Origin: an uncultured Ruminococcus sp.
GTDB lineage: Bacteria > Bacillota > Clostridia > Oscillospirales > Acutalibacteraceae
Assembly: GCA_902773635.1 (NCBI GenBank)
Contig: CACYFH010000013.1
Coordinates: 1 to 64,000 of the forward strand
Direction of reading: 5' to 3'
Length of the DNA: 64,000 bases
The translations under genes and the position numbers were made by a program. Shown here piece by piece: positions 8,045 through 17,938 of this stretch. Each line of letters opens with the position of its first letter. The first letter of the stretch is position 1. The notes below the pieces were generated by a model. The model did not search any database. It worked only from the letters and a program-made list of their open reading frames with translations, and was not told the DNA's origin.

Positions 8045-8072
8045 TTGCAATCTCGCGGGATAAATGTATAAT
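8045..8072 (+). promoter_or_regulatory. corA promoter
   Basis: TTGCAA (8045-8050), 16-nt spacer, TATAAT (8067-8072), 28 bases before the ATG. Confidence 0.75.
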
Positions 8073-8100
8073 AGAAGCAGAACCCCTTGCAGAAAGGAAA

Positions 8101-9027
8101 ATGCCTATGTATTATCTGATCCGACAAACGCTCGAGCCGGTGGAATTCTCCGCGATCAAAGGCGCCGATGAACAGTACGTCGCGGTGCTGACGACCGCCG
8201 AGTGGATGACCCTGCGCGAGAGCTTTGACATGGGTATTGATATCGAGCCGCAGACCCGCGAGATCCACTCCACCAAGGCGGAGGTCAACTATGACTCCCT
8301 GACCGGTACGTTCAGCATCCCCGACCGCACCGACTATGAGAGCGACCGTCAATTCGCGTTCGCGCTGGATGAGAAGGGCGTCGTCTTTATCGACGACAGC
8401 GGCGCCGCACACGAGCTGATCGAGGGCGTCCGCCGTACAAAGAAGTGGAGATTGCCGAGCTTAGAGCGTTTCCTCTATGATTTTCTGGAGCAGATCGTCC
8501 TCGGCGACCGCGACCTTCTGGAGCGCTACGACGACGAGCTGAGCGCGATCGAGGACGTGATCGAGACGAAGGACGACGACCGTCTGGAGAACGTCGAGCG
8601 CGCGAATGAGATCCGCGGCTTTTTGCGTATCCTGCGCGTGCACTATGAACAGCTTCTCGACTTCACCCAGGAGCTCGAGGAGAATGAGAACAACTTCTTC
8701 ACCCATGACAACCTGCGTTATTTCCGCCTGTTCGTCAAACGCATCGAGCGCTACCGCGACACCGCCCGCGCCGTCGGCGACCACGCCGTCCAGATCCGCG
8801 ATATTTACAAGGCGCACCTCGACATCAAGCAGAACCGCATCATGACCGTCCTCACGGTCGTGACCACCATCTTCATGCCGCTGACGCTGATCGTCGGCTG
8901 GTACGGTATGAACTTCCGCCACATGCCTGAGCTGGAGACCGACTGGGGCTACCCGCTGATCATCGTCATCAGCGCCCTGATCCTGATCGTCAGCCTGTTC
9001 TATTTCAAAAAGAAAAAGTGGCTCTGA
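8101..9027 (+). CDS. corA: CorA-family magnesium/divalent cation transporter
   Basis: 308 residues. A long N-terminal cytoplasmic region (about 1-245) with extended helices is followed by two C-terminal membrane helices (about 251-273 and 283-303). The signature YGMNF (about 269-273) at the end of the first helix is the CorA selectivity filter, and the C-terminus is basic (KKKKWL). The extracellular loop after GMN reads FRHMPELETDWG. CorA forms a homopentameric channel for Mg2+ and sometimes Co2+ or Ni2+. Monocistronic: own promoter upstream, strong terminator at 9042. Confidence 0.95.
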   Translation: MPMYYLIRQTLEPVEFSAIKGADEQYVAVLTTAEWMTLRESFDMGIDIEPQTREIHSTKAEVNYDSLTGTFSIPDRTDYESDRQFAFALDEKGVVFIDDSGAAHELIEGVRRTKKWRLPSLERFLYDFLEQIVLGDRDLLERYDDELSAIEDVIETKDDDRLENVERANEIRGFLRILRVHYEQLLDFTQELEENENNFFTHDNLRYFRLFVKRIERYRDTARAVGDHAVQIRDIYKAHLDIKQNRIMTVLTVVTTIFMPLTLIVGWYGMNFRHMPELETDWGYPLIIVISALILIVSLFYFKKKKWL

Positions 9028-9041
9028 CCCGAGCTTTCCCG

Positions 9042-9068
9042 CCCCCGATGCCCTCGGGGGTGTTTTTT
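9042..9068 (+). terminator. corA terminator
   Basis: 7-bp stem CCCCCGA/TCGGGGG with a 5-nt loop followed by TG and six T. Confidence 0.92.
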
Positions 9069-9080
9069 GCGCTTTATTTC

Positions 9081-9106
9081 GTAGGGCGAGGGTACCCCCT
9101 CCCTAC
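9081..9106 (+). repeat. REP-like palindrome
   Basis: 26-bp imperfect palindrome starting GTAGGG and ending CCCTAC. Related to the GTAGGG family elsewhere in the window. Confidence 0.6.
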
Positions 9107-9202
9107 AGTTTATTTTCACCGATAATATTTACAAAAACGATTTACTGTGTTATATTAACTATATATGTGTTTTGATAAAAGAATGATCAAACGGAGGGAA
9201 AC

Positions 9203-10762
9203 ATGAAAAAGGTTCTGATCATCGGCGCAGGTCCCGCGGGCTTGACCGCCGCTTATGAATTGCTGGATAAATCCAAGGATTATGAGGTCACCGTTCTTGA
9301 GGAGAGCGGCGTTTTCGGCGGCATCTCCCGCACCGTGAATTATAAAGGAAACCGCATGGACATGGGCGGTCACCGCTTTTTCTCCAAAGTCCCCGAGGTC
9401 AACGAGTGGTGGGAGAAGATGCTCCCCACCCAGGGCGCGATGCCGTTCGATGACCGCGAGCTGGGTCGTACCTCTACCGTAAAGGAGGGCGGTCCCGATC
9501 CGGAAAAGTCCGACCGCGTCATGCTCCGCCGCAACCGCCTTTCCCGTATTTTCTTCAATTCCAAGTTCTTTGATTATCCCGTCTCGCTGAAATTTGCGAC
9601 CATCAAGAACATGGGCTTCGGCACGACGATGGCTGTCGGCTTTTCCTACCTCAAGACCGTGTTCCATAAGCGTGAGGAAAAGTCCCTCGAGGATTTCTAT
9701 ATCAACCGCTTCGGCAAGAAGCTCTATTCCATGTTCTTTGAGAACTACACCGAGAACCTCTGGGGTCGCCATCCCTCCGAGATCAGCCCCGAGTGGGGTG
9801 CTCAGCGTGTGAAGGGTCTGTCCATCCGCGCAGTCTTAAAAGATATCTTCGGCAAGATGTTCAACAAGAAGAACCGCAAGGTCGAGACTTCTCTGATCGA
9901 GGAATTCGCCTATCCGAAGCTTGGTCCCGGCGAGCTTTGGGAGCTGACCGCCGCAGATTTTGAGAAGATGGGCGGTACCATCATCAAGAATGCCAAGGTC
10001 ACCAAGATCATCAAGAACGATGATAACACCTTAAAGGGTCTCGTCTACGTCAAGGACGGACAGGAGATCGAGATCGACGGCGACTACGTCATTTCCTCCA
10101 TGCCCGTGAAGGATCTCGTCGAGGGCATGAACGACGTCCCCAAGGATATCGCCGCGATCGCCTCCGGTCTGCCCTACCGCGACTACATGACCGTCGGCGT
10201 GCTGATCCCGCACCTGAACCTGAAAAATGAGACCAAGACCAGGACGATGGGCGATATCGTGCCCGACAACTGGGTCTACGTTCACGATAAGAGCGTCCAT
10301 ATGGGACGTTTCCAGATCTACAACAACTGGTCGCCCTACATGGTCGAGAAGATCAGGGACACCGTCTGGATGGGTCTCGAGTACTTCTGCAATGAGGGCG
10401 ACTGGATGTGGAGCATGACCGATGACGAGTTCGGTCACATGGGCGTCAAGGAAATGGTCAAGATGGGCTTGATCGACAGGGAGTCCGACGTCCTCGATTT
10501 CCACGTCGAGCGCGTGAAGAAGGCGTACCCCGCCTACTTTGACACCTATGAGCACATGGACGACCTCAGAGAGTACCTCGACACCATCCCGAACCTCTTC
10601 TGCGTCGGTCGTAACGGCCAGCACCGCTATAACAATATCGACCATTCTATGTGCACCTCCTTCGAGACCGTCAAGGCGATCCTCTCCGGCTCTACCGATA
10701 AATCCGCGATCTGGAACGTCAACACCGAGAAGGAATACCACGAGGAAAGCAAGGAGAACTGA
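9203..10762 (+). CDS. FAD-dependent oxidoreductase (amine oxidase / UDP-galactopyranose mutase-like fold)
   Basis: 519 residues. The N-terminus [20 protein letters not shown] is a Rossmann dinucleotide-binding motif (GxGxxG), followed by an acidic LEES and a second FAD motif [11 protein letters not shown] (about 52-62). The middle contains [21 protein letters not shown] and the end [20 protein letters not shown], a C-terminal FAD-binding element. This matches NAD(P)-binding Rossmann/flavin-containing amine-oxidase-like proteins often sited with glycosyltransferases; the exact substrate is unknown. It is first in a tight cluster with a GT39 glycosyltransferase (35 bases on), suggesting work on a lipid-linked or nucleotide sugar. 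AGGGAAAC ribosome site. Confidence 0.8.
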   Translation: MKKVLIIGAGPAGLTAAYELLDKSKDYEVTVLEESGVFGGISRTVNYKGNRMDMGGHRFFSKVPEVNEWWEKMLPTQGAMPFDDRELGRTSTVKEGGPDPEKSDRVMLRRNRLSRIFFNSKFFDYPVSLKFATIKNMGFGTTMAVGFSYLKTVFHKREEKSLEDFYINRFGKKLYSMFFENYTENLWGRHPSEISPEWGAQRVKGLSIRAVLKDIFGKMFNKKNRKVETSLIEEFAYPKLGPGELWELTAADFEKMGGTIIKNAKVTKIIKNDDNTLKGLVYVKDGQEIEIDGDYVISSMPVKDLVEGMNDVPKDIAAIASGLPYRDYMTVGVLIPHLNLKNETKTRTMGDIVPDNWVYVHDKSVHMGRFQIYNNWSPYMVEKIRDTVWMGLEYFCNEGDWMWSMTDDEFGHMGVKEMVKMGLIDRESDVLDFHVERVKKAYPAYFDTYEHMDDLREYLDTIPNLFCVGRNGQHRYNNIDHSMCTSFETVKAILSGSTDKSAIWNVNTEKEYHEESKEN

Positions 10763-10797
10763 TTTCACCCTCGCTTCTGATACGAAAAGGAGTTCTC

Positions 10798-12516
10798 ATG
10801 AGACAAGAAACGAAAATCGCTTCCGGACGGCTGTTTGACCGCTTGGCAAAGCACCCGTTCCTCTGCGTAACGGGGATGTGCGTCCTGCTGTTTTTCTTCG
10901 GCTACTGCGACCTGTCCGGCTTCTCAACGATGAGCTATGTGTTCGCTGGCGTCACGGCGGCGTGCCTCACTCTGATGCTGATCCTTCTGTGCAACATCGG
11001 GAAGAGCATGGGGGAGAAGGCGGTCGTCTTTCTGACCGCTGCCGCCCTGATCACGGGCGCGCTCCTGCTGATCCATAGCTACGATAACAGCCCGGCGCTG
11101 ATCCTGTGGTTCTCGCTCTTTGTGCTTGCCGCCGCTGCCGCGCTTCTGCGCGTGGCGGATATGCTCAACGAGCGCACCTTCATCATGCTGATGATCGCCG
11201 CGGGTATTATGCTGCGCTTTATGTATGTGCTGTATACCTCGTCCGTCATCCGCCAGCACGACGTCGGTTCTTTTTCATCGACCGGCATCGGTCACGCGGG
11301 CTACATCGAGTATTGGTACAAGAACGGCTTAAAGCTCCCGGATTTTGACGTCAGAGCCTACTGGCAGTTCTACCATCCGCCCCTCCACCATTGGCTGATG
11401 GCGCTGCTCCTGAGACTGCTCACCGATATCGGTATGCCCTACGCGACCGCGTGCGAGGCGATCCAGGTGCTCCCGCTCCTGTATTCCTCCCTGTGCATGG
11501 TGGTCTGTTACCGCATTTTCCGTATCGTCAGATTGAAGGCGATGCCTCTGGTGATCGCGATGGCGATCCTCTGCTTCCATCCGACCTTCGTGCTGATGGG
11601 CGGCTTCTATAACAACGACCTGCTCTGCGTCCTGCTGATGCTGATGAGCGTGCTGTTCGCTCTGCGCTGGTACCGCGAGCCTACCCTGCGCCGCATCCTC
11701 CCGATCGCTCTGTGCGTGGGACTCGGCATGATGTCCAAGCTCTCCGGATGGATGGTCGCGCCCGCGATCGCCGTGATCTTCCTGTATGTGTTCGTGAAGA
11801 ATATCAAGTCCTGGCTGATATTCCTCGGTCAGTTCGCGCTTTTCGGCGCGATCTGCGCGCCGCTCGGACTGTGGTGGCAGGTACGCAACCTCCTGACCCT
11901 ACAGATCCCGCTGACCTATGTGCCTAAGCTGGGCGAGAACGATCCCCAGTTTGTCGGCGCCCACAGCGTCGCCGAGCGCCTGTTCGACTTCGGCAACGGC
12001 CAGCTCTCCTATGTTTACGACGCCTTCGGCTTCTACGGCGCGCCGTATTATGAGTACAATCCGACCCTCGGCTTGGTAAAGACCTCTCTCTTTGATGAAT
12101 GCGCTCAGGCGATCAATGATACCAACTTCCCGCAGATCCACGTCACCGGACCGATCCTGTTTTGGATCGGCGCCGCTCTGGGACTGCTGTGCTTTGTCGC
12201 CTTCATCGTGAGCATGCTGAGCAAGAAGTCCGGCGTCGACGGCGTGACCCGCGTGTTCTTTGGCGTGTTCGCCGTGACGATGCTCGTCTCCTATTATATT
12301 TTCTGCTTCGAGTTCCCCCTCACCTGCACGATGAACATCCGCTATTGCGTCCCCCTGATCCCGCTGTTCGCGATGGGTCTGGGACTGCTGTTACAGCGTT
12401 TCTCGGGCGATTCCCTCTCGCAGAAGCTGCTCCGATATTCATCCTACGCGCTGACCGCGGCGTTCGCCGTGAGCGTGTGCGTGGTATATACCCAGATCGG
12501 CTTGCCTGCCGTTTGA
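10798..12516 (+). CDS. GT39-type membrane glycosyltransferase (ArnT/PMT-like)
   Basis: 572 residues with about 12 membrane helices. The first periplasm-facing loop has SVIRQHDVGSFSSTGIGHAG, the acidic position expected for a metal/sugar-phosphate site, and downstream QFYHPPLHHWLMALLL is typical of the GT-C dolichyl/undecaprenyl-phosphate-sugar users (PMT_2). NNDLLCVLLM follows a long helix bundle. Such enzymes transfer a sugar from a polyprenyl phosphate to a surface acceptor. Co-transcribed with the oxidoreductase upstream; ribosome site AAAGGAG 8 bases before the ATG. Acceptor unknown. Confidence 0.85.
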   Translation: MRQETKIASGRLFDRLAKHPFLCVTGMCVLLFFFGYCDLSGFSTMSYVFAGVTAACLTLMLILLCNIGKSMGEKAVVFLTAAALITGALLLIHSYDNSPALILWFSLFVLAAAAALLRVADMLNERTFIMLMIAAGIMLRFMYVLYTSSVIRQHDVGSFSSTGIGHAGYIEYWYKNGLKLPDFDVRAYWQFYHPPLHHWLMALLLRLLTDIGMPYATACEAIQVLPLLYSSLCMVVCYRIFRIVRLKAMPLVIAMAILCFHPTFVLMGGFYNNDLLCVLLMLMSVLFALRWYREPTLRRILPIALCVGLGMMSKLSGWMVAPAIAVIFLYVFVKNIKSWLIFLGQFALFGAICAPLGLWWQVRNLLTLQIPLTYVPKLGENDPQFVGAHSVAERLFDFGNGQLSYVYDAFGFYGAPYYEYNPTLGLVKTSLFDECAQAINDTNFPQIHVTGPILFWIGAALGLLCFVAFIVSMLSKKSGVDGVTRVFFGVFAVTMLVSYYIFCFEFPLTCTMNIRYCVPLIPLFAMGLGLLLQRFSGDSLSQKLLRYSSYALTAAFAVSVCVVYTQIGLPAV

Positions 12517-12528
12517 TCGAGGTGTCCT

Positions 12529-12903
12529 ATGCTTTTGATTTGTTATCCCCGCTGTTCGACCTGCAAGAAGGCGCAGAGCTGGCTGGATGAAGGGAATATC
12601 CCCTATACCTACCGCGATATCAAGGAGGAGAACCCCTCCTTCGACGAGCTGAAGGAATGGTACGAGCGGAGCGGCTTGGAGCTCAAGCGCTTCTTCAACA
12701 CCTCCGGCTTGCTCTACAAGAGCCTCCAGCTCAAGGACAAGCTCCCCTCGATGACCGACGAAGAGAAGCTGAGCCTGCTCTCGACCGACGGCATGCTCGT
12801 GAAGCGTCCTCTCCTGATCGCGGACGACTTCATCCTCGTCGGCTTCAAGGAGAAGGAATGGGCGGAAAAGCTGATGCGAAAGGACGAAAGAGAAAGACCA
12901 TGA
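12529..12903 (+). CDS. ArsC/Spx-family thioredoxin-fold protein
   Basis: 124 residues. N-terminal CSTCKKA (about 9-15) is the CxxC redox motif of the ArsC/Spx/MgsR family, followed by YRDIKEENPSFDELKEWYER and the late KRPLLI segment that in ArsC-like proteins holds the cis-proline loop (VKRPLLIADD). Glutaredoxin-like arsenate reductases and RNA-polymerase-binding Spx regulators share this fold and cannot be told apart here; the absence of an ars cluster speaks against arsenate reduction. It starts 12 bases after the GT39 stop and overlaps the next gene by ATGA. Confidence 0.88.
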   Translation: MLLICYPRCSTCKKAQSWLDEGNIPYTYRDIKEENPSFDELKEWYERSGLELKRFFNTSGLLYKSLQLKDKLPSMTDEEKLSLLSTDGMLVKRPLLIADDFILVGFKEKEWAEKLMRKDERERP

Positions 12904-13976
12904 GCGCAAAAAGAAGCAATTATATCTCCGTTATCAATGTGATCTCGGCGCTCGCCGTTGTCATTCTGCACGCCAACAGCAGCTTCTGGAGCTACAGCAA
13001 GGACAGCTACTGGGGCGTCGCCAATGTGATCGAAACGGTTTTCTATTTTGCGGTGCCGATGTTCTTCATGATGACCGGCGCGACGCTGATCGACTACCGT
13101 AAGCGATATACGACAAAAACCTATTTCAAAAAGCGTTTCTTCAAGACCGTGATCCCCTTCCTCGCATGGAGCGTGTTCGCACTGCTGTGGAAATACCGCA
13201 AGACGCTCTGGGCGATGGTGACCGGCGCGCCGAACAATGGACTTGACTGGACGTTCAATTCGATCGTCGACGGGATCCTGAACACCAAGTTCCAGTCGAT
13301 CTATTGGTTCTTTGTCCCGCTGTTCTGTATCTATCTGGTGATCCCCTTCTTCGCCGCGATCGAGGAAAAGAAGCGCATCAAGATCTACACCTACGCCATC
13401 ATCGCCTCCACCGTGCTCAACTACGCGATCCCCTTCCTTCTGGGACTTCTCGGCAAGTACGCGGAGTTCAAGATGTACTCCACCTATACTTTCTTCCCAG
13501 CGCACCAGTATCTGATCTACGTCCTGCTCGGCTATGTCCTGCACAAAAAGGAACTGCGGCTGAAATATCGGGTCATGATCTATATTTCTTCCGTGATCGG
13601 ACTGCTCGCCCACCTGCTCGGCACCTATTACGCCTCCCGCGCGGAGGGCGCCGTGATCGGAACCTTCAAGGGCTACTACGCGCTCCCCTGTCTGATGTAT
13701 TCCGCGGGCGTCTACCTGTTCCTGAAGAATGTCTCGAACCGCATCAAGAGCGAGAAGGTGAACCGCTTCTTCTCGTGGTTCCAGAGCTACACCTTCCCGA
13801 TCTATCTCATCCACCGCTACTTCCTGGATGTGTTTGAAGAGAACATCCACTTCATCAATCTCCCCAGAGCGTCCCTGCTCTATGTAGTGGGCGCGACGGT
13901 ACTGGCGCTCCTGCTCTCGGTACTGACCACGATGCTGCTCAGGAAGATCCCTCTCCTGCGGCGTATCGTCCCATAA
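12900..13976 (+). CDS. Acyltransferase family 3 membrane protein (OafA/WecH-like)
   Basis: 358 residues, starting at ATG 12900 that overlaps the upstream TGA by four bases (ATGA coupling); a longer upstream in-frame extension is only the shadow of the ArsC-like gene. About ten membrane helices. The N-terminal VVILHANSSFW carries the conserved histidine, and YTTKTYFKKRFFKTVIPFLAW the Arg/Lys-rich loop before helix 4, both typical of acyltransferase-3 enzymes that O-acetylate or succinylate surface sugars. Its place after a GT39 enzyme supports a role in surface glycan decoration. Donor and acceptor are unknown. Confidence 0.88.
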   Translation: MSAKRSNYISVINVISALAVVILHANSSFWSYSKDSYWGVANVIETVFYFAVPMFFMMTGATLIDYRKRYTTKTYFKKRFFKTVIPFLAWSVFALLWKYRKTLWAMVTGAPNNGLDWTFNSIVDGILNTKFQSIYWFFVPLFCIYLVIPFFAAIEEKKRIKIYTYAIIASTVLNYAIPFLLGLLGKYAEFKMYSTYTFFPAHQYLIYVLLGYVLHKKELRLKYRVMIYISSVIGLLAHLLGTYYASRAEGAVIGTFKGYYALPCLMYSAGVYLFLKNVSNRIKSEKVNRFFSWFQSYTFPIYLIHRYFLDVFEENIHFINLPRASLLYVVGATVLALLLSVLTTMLLRKIPLLRRIVP

Positions 13977-13982
13977 AAAACA

Positions 13983-14021
13983 AAAAAGCGGGGCTGTCGC
14001 ATTTAGCATAGCGATAGCCCC
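13983..14021 (-). terminator. Hairpin terminator between convergent genes
   Basis: 11-bp stem (13990-14000 with 14011-14021, one G-U pair) followed on the minus strand by GCTTTTTTG. It would stop the Cys-rich gene transcript, and its stem may also serve the acyltransferase operon. Confidence 0.65.
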
Positions 14022-14204
14022 TTAGTATGTCATCCTGAGCTTTAGCGAAGGATCTTATCGTGCAATTTATCCAATCAGATTATACCTTTCATGTGTAATC
14101 TAACGGAAAGGTGAGCACTTTCAGATTCTTCACCGGACACGCGTGTCTGTTCAGAATGACATTTTTTGTTTTGCGACAGCCTCTTTTGGCGTTATGCTGT
14201 GATG
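14022..14204. repeat. Dispersed intergenic repeat region
   Basis: Contains the halves GTCATCCTGAGC..AGCGAAGGATCT and AGATTCTTCACC..TCAGAATGACA, which together form a large imperfect palindrome of a type widespread in gut bacteria. No coding sequence recognised. Confidence 0.6.
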
Positions 14205-14354
14205 TCAGCAGCCGCAGCCGCAGTCGTTACCGCAACCGTTGCCGCAGCCGCAGCCGTTATTGCCGTTGTTGCCGCAGCAAGCCCACAGGACGATGAGCAG
14301 GATGATGATACCGCAGCAGCTGTTGCCGCCGAATAAACCGTTGTTGTTACACAT
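14205..14354 (-). CDS. Cysteine/glycine/asparagine-rich mini-protein
   Basis: 49 residues with 11 cysteines. It starts ATG TGT AAC with AGGAGG eight bases upstream. Layout: short polar N-terminus (MCNNNGLFGGNSCCG), a hydrophobic helix IIILLIVLWA (about 16-25), then a tail of GC, GN and CGC repeats ending CGCGC. It resembles the small proteins labelled chorion-class high-cysteine or YjcZ-like in clostridial genomes; function unknown, perhaps a membrane-attached metal-binding or spore/coat component. Too short for standard ORF finders. Strand and composition are unlike the neighbouring genes. Confidence 0.72.
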   Translation of the reverse strand: MCNNNGLFGGNSCCGIIILLIVLWACCGNNGNNGCGCGNGCGNDCGCGC

Positions 14355-14479
14355 ATGTGTTTCCTCCTAAGTGTATTTGTTGCCGACTTTCATCAGCTAC
14401 ACCTTATACTATTCCGCCCACGTGAAAGGGTGACAACAATTCCTCAACTCCGGTCGTTCTTCTTTATCAGAAAAAAATG

Positions 14480-14509
14480 TTGACAAACCTGTCATACTTA
14501 TGGTACAAT
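14480..14509 (+). promoter_or_regulatory. str operon promoter
   Basis: TTGACA (14480-14485), 18-nt spacer, TACAAT (14504-14509), about 185 bases before rpsL. Confidence 0.8.
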
Positions 14510-14515
14510 AACTAA

Positions 14516-14693
14516 TCGTGGACGACTGTCCCTTGATGGGCTTTCGTCTCCGTCAAAATGGGTGAAAACGCTAGATTTCATCAGCGCTTTTCGTATGTTT
14601 TGACCATCACTGCTTTAGTGTGTTAAACACTTGTCCACGGATAAGCGTTTATCATAAATCAATTCTTTATTATTCTTTGAAAGGAGGAAAACC
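14516..14693 (+). promoter_or_regulatory. Structured rpsL leader RNA
   Basis: The untranslated leader is about 180 nt. CGTGGAC (14517-14523) can pair with GTCCACG (14633-14639), closing a multi-helix domain; inside lie a GAAAACGCT/AGCGCTTTTC stem, a CACT/AGTG hairpin and a second short hairpin before the ribosome site AAAGGAGG. Ribosomal protein operons in Firmicutes are often controlled by such leaders; I cannot match this one to a named family. Confidence 0.5.
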
Positions 14694-15110
14694 ATGCCAA
14701 CCTTTAATCAGTTAGTCCGCAAGGGCAGACAGGTAACCGAGAAGAAAGCGAAGGCTCCCGCACTCCTGAAGGGCTGGAACAGCCAGAAGAACCGTGCGAT
14801 CGACCAGACCTCTCCTCAGAAGCGCGGCGTATGCACCGCCGTCAAGACTGCGACCCCCAAGAAGCCTAACTCTGCGCTCCGTAAGATCGCGAGAGTTCGT
14901 CTTTCTAACGGCATCGAAGTCAGTTCCTATATCCCGGGCGTTGGCCATAACCTGCAGGAGCACTCTGTTGTTCTGATCCGCGGCGGCCGTGTTAAGGACT
15001 TACCTGGTGTACGTTACCACATCATCCGCGGTACTCTTGATACGCAGGGTGTAAACGGTCGTATGCAGGCCAGATCAAAGTACGGCGCTAAGCGTCCGAA
15101 GAAAAAATAA
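14694..15110 (+). CDS. rpsL: 30S ribosomal protein S12
   Basis: 138 residues, the usual length. S12 lies at the decoding centre of the 30S subunit. Conserved segments are present: [30 protein letters not shown] (about 52-69; the streptomycin-linked KKPNSA) and [13 protein letters not shown] (about 101-113). The PNSALRK lysine is wild type. First gene of the str operon, preceded by a consensus promoter and a structured leader. Confidence 0.99.
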   Translation: MPTFNQLVRKGRQVTEKKAKAPALLKGWNSQKNRAIDQTSPQKRGVCTAVKTATPKKPNSALRKIARVRLSNGIEVSSYIPGVGHNLQEHSVVLIRGGRVKDLPGVRYHIIRGTLDTQGVNGRMQARSKYGAKRPKKK

Positions 15111-15264
15111 GGAATTGACATTCTCAGTTAATATTTGATATTAACTATTCTGTATTGTTGCAGAGTTTATATAGAGCTGCGGCTCCGACCTCTGCGGCAC
15201 TACGGGAGTTTGTCACTTTCGAGTACCAATGATTTCTCAAATATTGTGAAGGAGGGAAGTAAAG

Positions 15265-15735
15265 ATGCCCAGAAGAGGTCAGATCGCAAAGCGTGATGTT
15301 TTGCCCGATCCGTTGTACAACTCCAAGCTCGTTACCCGTCTGATCAATAATATCATGCTCGACGGTAAGAAGGGCGTAGCCCAGAAGATCGTTTACGGCG
15401 CGTTTGATATTATTTCCGATAAGACCGGTAAGGACGCTCTTGAGGTTTTCGAGCAGGCGATGCAGAATTGTATGCCTGAGCTGGAGGTCAAGGCTCGCCG
15501 TGTCGGCGGTGCTACCTACCAGGTTCCGATCAAGGTCAGAGACGCCAGAAAGCAGACTCTCGGCCTGCGTTGGATCACCACCTATTCCAGAGCGCGTTCC
15601 GAGAGAACGATGAAGGAGAGACTCGCCGGTGAGATCCTCGACGCGGTGAACGGCGCCGGCGGCGCGTTCAAGAAGCGTGAGGACACCCACAAGATGGCTG
15701 AGGCCAACAAGGCGTTCGCTCACTACAGCTGGTAA
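15265..15735 (+). CDS. rpsG: 30S ribosomal protein S7
   Basis: 156 residues, full length. S7 nucleates assembly of the 30S head and contacts the exit site. Seen: [46 protein letters not shown] and the C-terminal [19 protein letters not shown]. Follows rpsL after 154 bases, with AAGGAGGG as ribosome site. The gap is AT-rich and shows no gene or clear repeat. Confidence 0.99.
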   Translation: MPRRGQIAKRDVLPDPLYNSKLVTRLINNIMLDGKKGVAQKIVYGAFDIISDKTGKDALEVFEQAMQNCMPELEVKARRVGGATYQVPIKVRDARKQTLGLRWITTYSRARSERTMKERLAGEILDAVNGAGGAFKKREDTHKMAEANKAFAHYSW

Positions 15736-15763
15736 TCAGCTGTTTTGCCGATGGATCATATTT

Positions 15764-15786
15764 GTAGGGACGGTCATCGACCGTCC
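15764..15786 (+). repeat. REP-like palindrome between rpsG and fusA
   Basis: GTAGGGACG plus a short arm and its mirror CGTCC. The copy at 37683-37705 has the same frame and inner bases changed in a compensating way. Confidence 0.7.
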
Positions 15787-15862
15787 GCGTCGGCAAGCTC
15801 AAGGTATATGAATGAAGATGAAGGCATAATGAAAGTTATGCATACGCACTAAGGAGGATATT

Positions 15863-17938
15863 ATGCCCAGGCAGGTATCGCTTGAAAAAACAAGAAATAT
15901 CGGCATCATGGCTCATATCGATGCCGGTAAGACCACTACAACCGAGCGTATCCTTTACTATACAGGTATCAACCACAAAATCGGTGAGACGCACGACGGC
16001 GCCTCCACCATGGACTGGATGGAGCAGGAGAAGGAGAGAGGTATCACCATCACCTCCGCTGCTACCACCTGTTTCTGGAAGGATAACCGCATCAACATCA
16101 TCGACACCCCCGGACACGTTGACTTCACCGTTGAAGTCGAGCGTTCTCTGCGCGTTCTGGACGGCTCCGTTACCGTTCTGTGCGCGAAGGGCGGCGTCGA
16201 GCCCCAGTCCGAGACTGTTTGGCGCCAGGCGGATAACTACAAGGTTCCCCGCATGGTTTACGTCAACAAGATGGACATTACGGGCGCGGACTTCTACCAT
16301 GTTCTGCAGATGATGCACGACAGACTCAAATGTAATGCCGTGCCGATCCAGCTGCCCATCGGCTTCGAGGATACCTTCACCGGTATCATCGACCTCGTTG
16401 AGATGACCGCCGAGACCTATAGCGGTCCCAACGGCGAGAAGCGCGAGACCATCCCGATCCCCGATGATATGAAGGACAAGGCTCAGGAGTATCATGATCA
16501 GCTCATCGAGGCTGTCGCTGAGACCAGCGAAGAGCTGATGGAAAAATATTTTGCCGGTGAGGAGCTCACCATCGACGAGATCAAGGGCGCTATCCGCAAG
16601 GCGACTATCGCCAACGAGATGGTTCCCGTCTGCTGCGGTACCTCTTACCGCAACAAGGGCGTCCAGAAGCTGCTGGACGCGATCGTCGACTACATGCCCG
16701 CTCCCACCGATATCCCCGCCATCAAGGGCGTGGACGTCGAGACCGGCGAGGAGTGCGAGCGTCACGCTAGCGACGACGAGCCCTTCTCCGCTCTCGCATT
16801 CAAGATCGCTACCGACCCCTACGTCGGTAAGCTGTGCTTCTTCCGCGTTTACTCCGGTAAGGTCGAGAAGGGCACCGCGGTCTTCAACTCCACAAAGGGT
16901 AAGCACGAGCGCATCGGCCGTATCCTGCAGATGCACGCCAATGACCGTAAGGACATCGACGTTTGCTACTCCGGTGATATCGCCGCCGCCGTCGGTTTGA
17001 AGAACACCACCACCGGCGACACCCTTTGTGATGAGAACCACCCTGTTATCCTCGAGTCTATGGAGTTCCCGGAGCCTGTTATCAAGGTTGCCATCGAGCC
17101 CAAGACCAAGGCAGGCCAGGAGAAGATGGGTATCGCTCTCGCGAAGCTCGCTGAGGAAGACCCCACCTTCAAGGCGTACACCGACGAGGAGACCGGCCAG
17201 ACCATCATCGCCGGTATGGGTGAGCTCCACCTCGAGATCATCGTCGACCGACTCCTCCGCGAGTTCAAGGTCGAAGCTAACATCGGTAAGCCCCAGGTTG
17301 CGTACAAAGAGACCATCCGCCGTGAAGCGGACGTCGATCAGAAGTACGCCCGTCAGTCCGGCGGTAAGGGTCAGTACGGTCACGTTAAGCTCCGTATCTT
17401 CCCGAATCCCGGCAAGGGCTACGAGTTCGTCAACTCCGTTGTCGGCGGTGCGATTCCGAAGGAATACATCCCGGCAGTCGACGCAGGTATCCAGGGCGCT
17501 ATGCTCAGCGGTGTCCTCGCCGGCTACAACGTAGTAGACGTCAAGTGCGAGTTATACGACGGCTCCTATCATGAGGTCGACTCCTCTGAAATGGCGTTCA
17601 AGATTGCCGGTTCCATGGCGTTCAAGGAGGCTATGAAGAAGGCTGATCCGGTTCTGCTCGAGCCGATCATGAAGGTCAGCGTCGTTGTTCCTGAGGAATA
17701 TGCCGGTACCGTATTCGGCGACTTCAATGCGCGCCGCGGTGCTGTAAGAGGTCAGGAGATCGATAACGGCGTTGCCCGTATCGTCGCTGACGTTCCGCTC
17801 TCCAACATGTTCGGTTACGCGACCGACCTGCGTTCTAAGACCCAGGGTCGCGGCAACTACGTCATGGAGCCCTCTCACCACGCAGAGGTTCCCAAGAACG
17901 TAGGCGAGGAGATCATGTCCGAGCGTAATAAGAAGTAA
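15863..17938 (+). CDS. fusA: Elongation factor G
   Basis: 691 residues, typical length. GTPase that drives ribosomal translocation. P-loop AHIDAGKTT (about 17-25), switch [14 protein letters not shown] (about 137-140), domain IV and V present to the end. The ribosome site AAGGAGG precedes ATG 15863. C-terminus ends [11 protein letters not shown]. Third gene of the str operon. A second copy of the last 36 bases occurs downstream at 18056-18091, differing only at synonymous sites. Confidence 0.99.
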   Translation: MPRQVSLEKTRNIGIMAHIDAGKTTTTERILYYTGINHKIGETHDGASTMDWMEQEKERGITITSAATTCFWKDNRINIIDTPGHVDFTVEVERSLRVLDGSVTVLCAKGGVEPQSETVWRQADNYKVPRMVYVNKMDITGADFYHVLQMMHDRLKCNAVPIQLPIGFEDTFTGIIDLVEMTAETYSGPNGEKRETIPIPDDMKDKAQEYHDQLIEAVAETSEELMEKYFAGEELTIDEIKGAIRKATIANEMVPVCCGTSYRNKGVQKLLDAIVDYMPAPTDIPAIKGVDVETGEECERHASDDEPFSALAFKIATDPYVGKLCFFRVYSGKVEKGTAVFNSTKGKHERIGRILQMHANDRKDIDVCYSGDIAAAVGLKNTTTGDTLCDENHPVILESMEFPEPVIKVAIEPKTKAGQEKMGIALAKLAEEDPTFKAYTDEETGQTIIAGMGELHLEIIVDRLLREFKVEANIGKPQVAYKETIRREADVDQKYARQSGGKGQYGHVKLRIFPNPGKGYEFVNSVVGGAIPKEYIPAVDAGIQGAMLSGVLAGYNVVDVKCELYDGSYHEVDSSEMAFKIAGSMAFKEAMKKADPVLLEPIMKVSVVVPEEYAGTVFGDFNARRGAVRGQEIDNGVARIVADVPLSNMFGYATDLRSKTQGRGNYVMEPSHHAEVPKNVGEEIMSERNKK

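Noticed and set aside
12657..12899. Long 5' extension of the acyltransferase frame
   Set aside because: It runs through the ArsC-like gene in another frame; the ATGA at 12900 is the proper start.
12529..12903. Naming the ArsC-like gene arsC or spx
   Set aside because: CxxC and fold fit both; no ars genes or further Spx marks decide it, so no symbol was given.
15836..17383. Minus-strand frame of 515 codons opposite fusA
   Set aside because: fusA is certain; the reverse frame is a codon-bias shadow, as are those opposite tuf, the adenylating enzyme, the decarboxylase and the SGNH protein.
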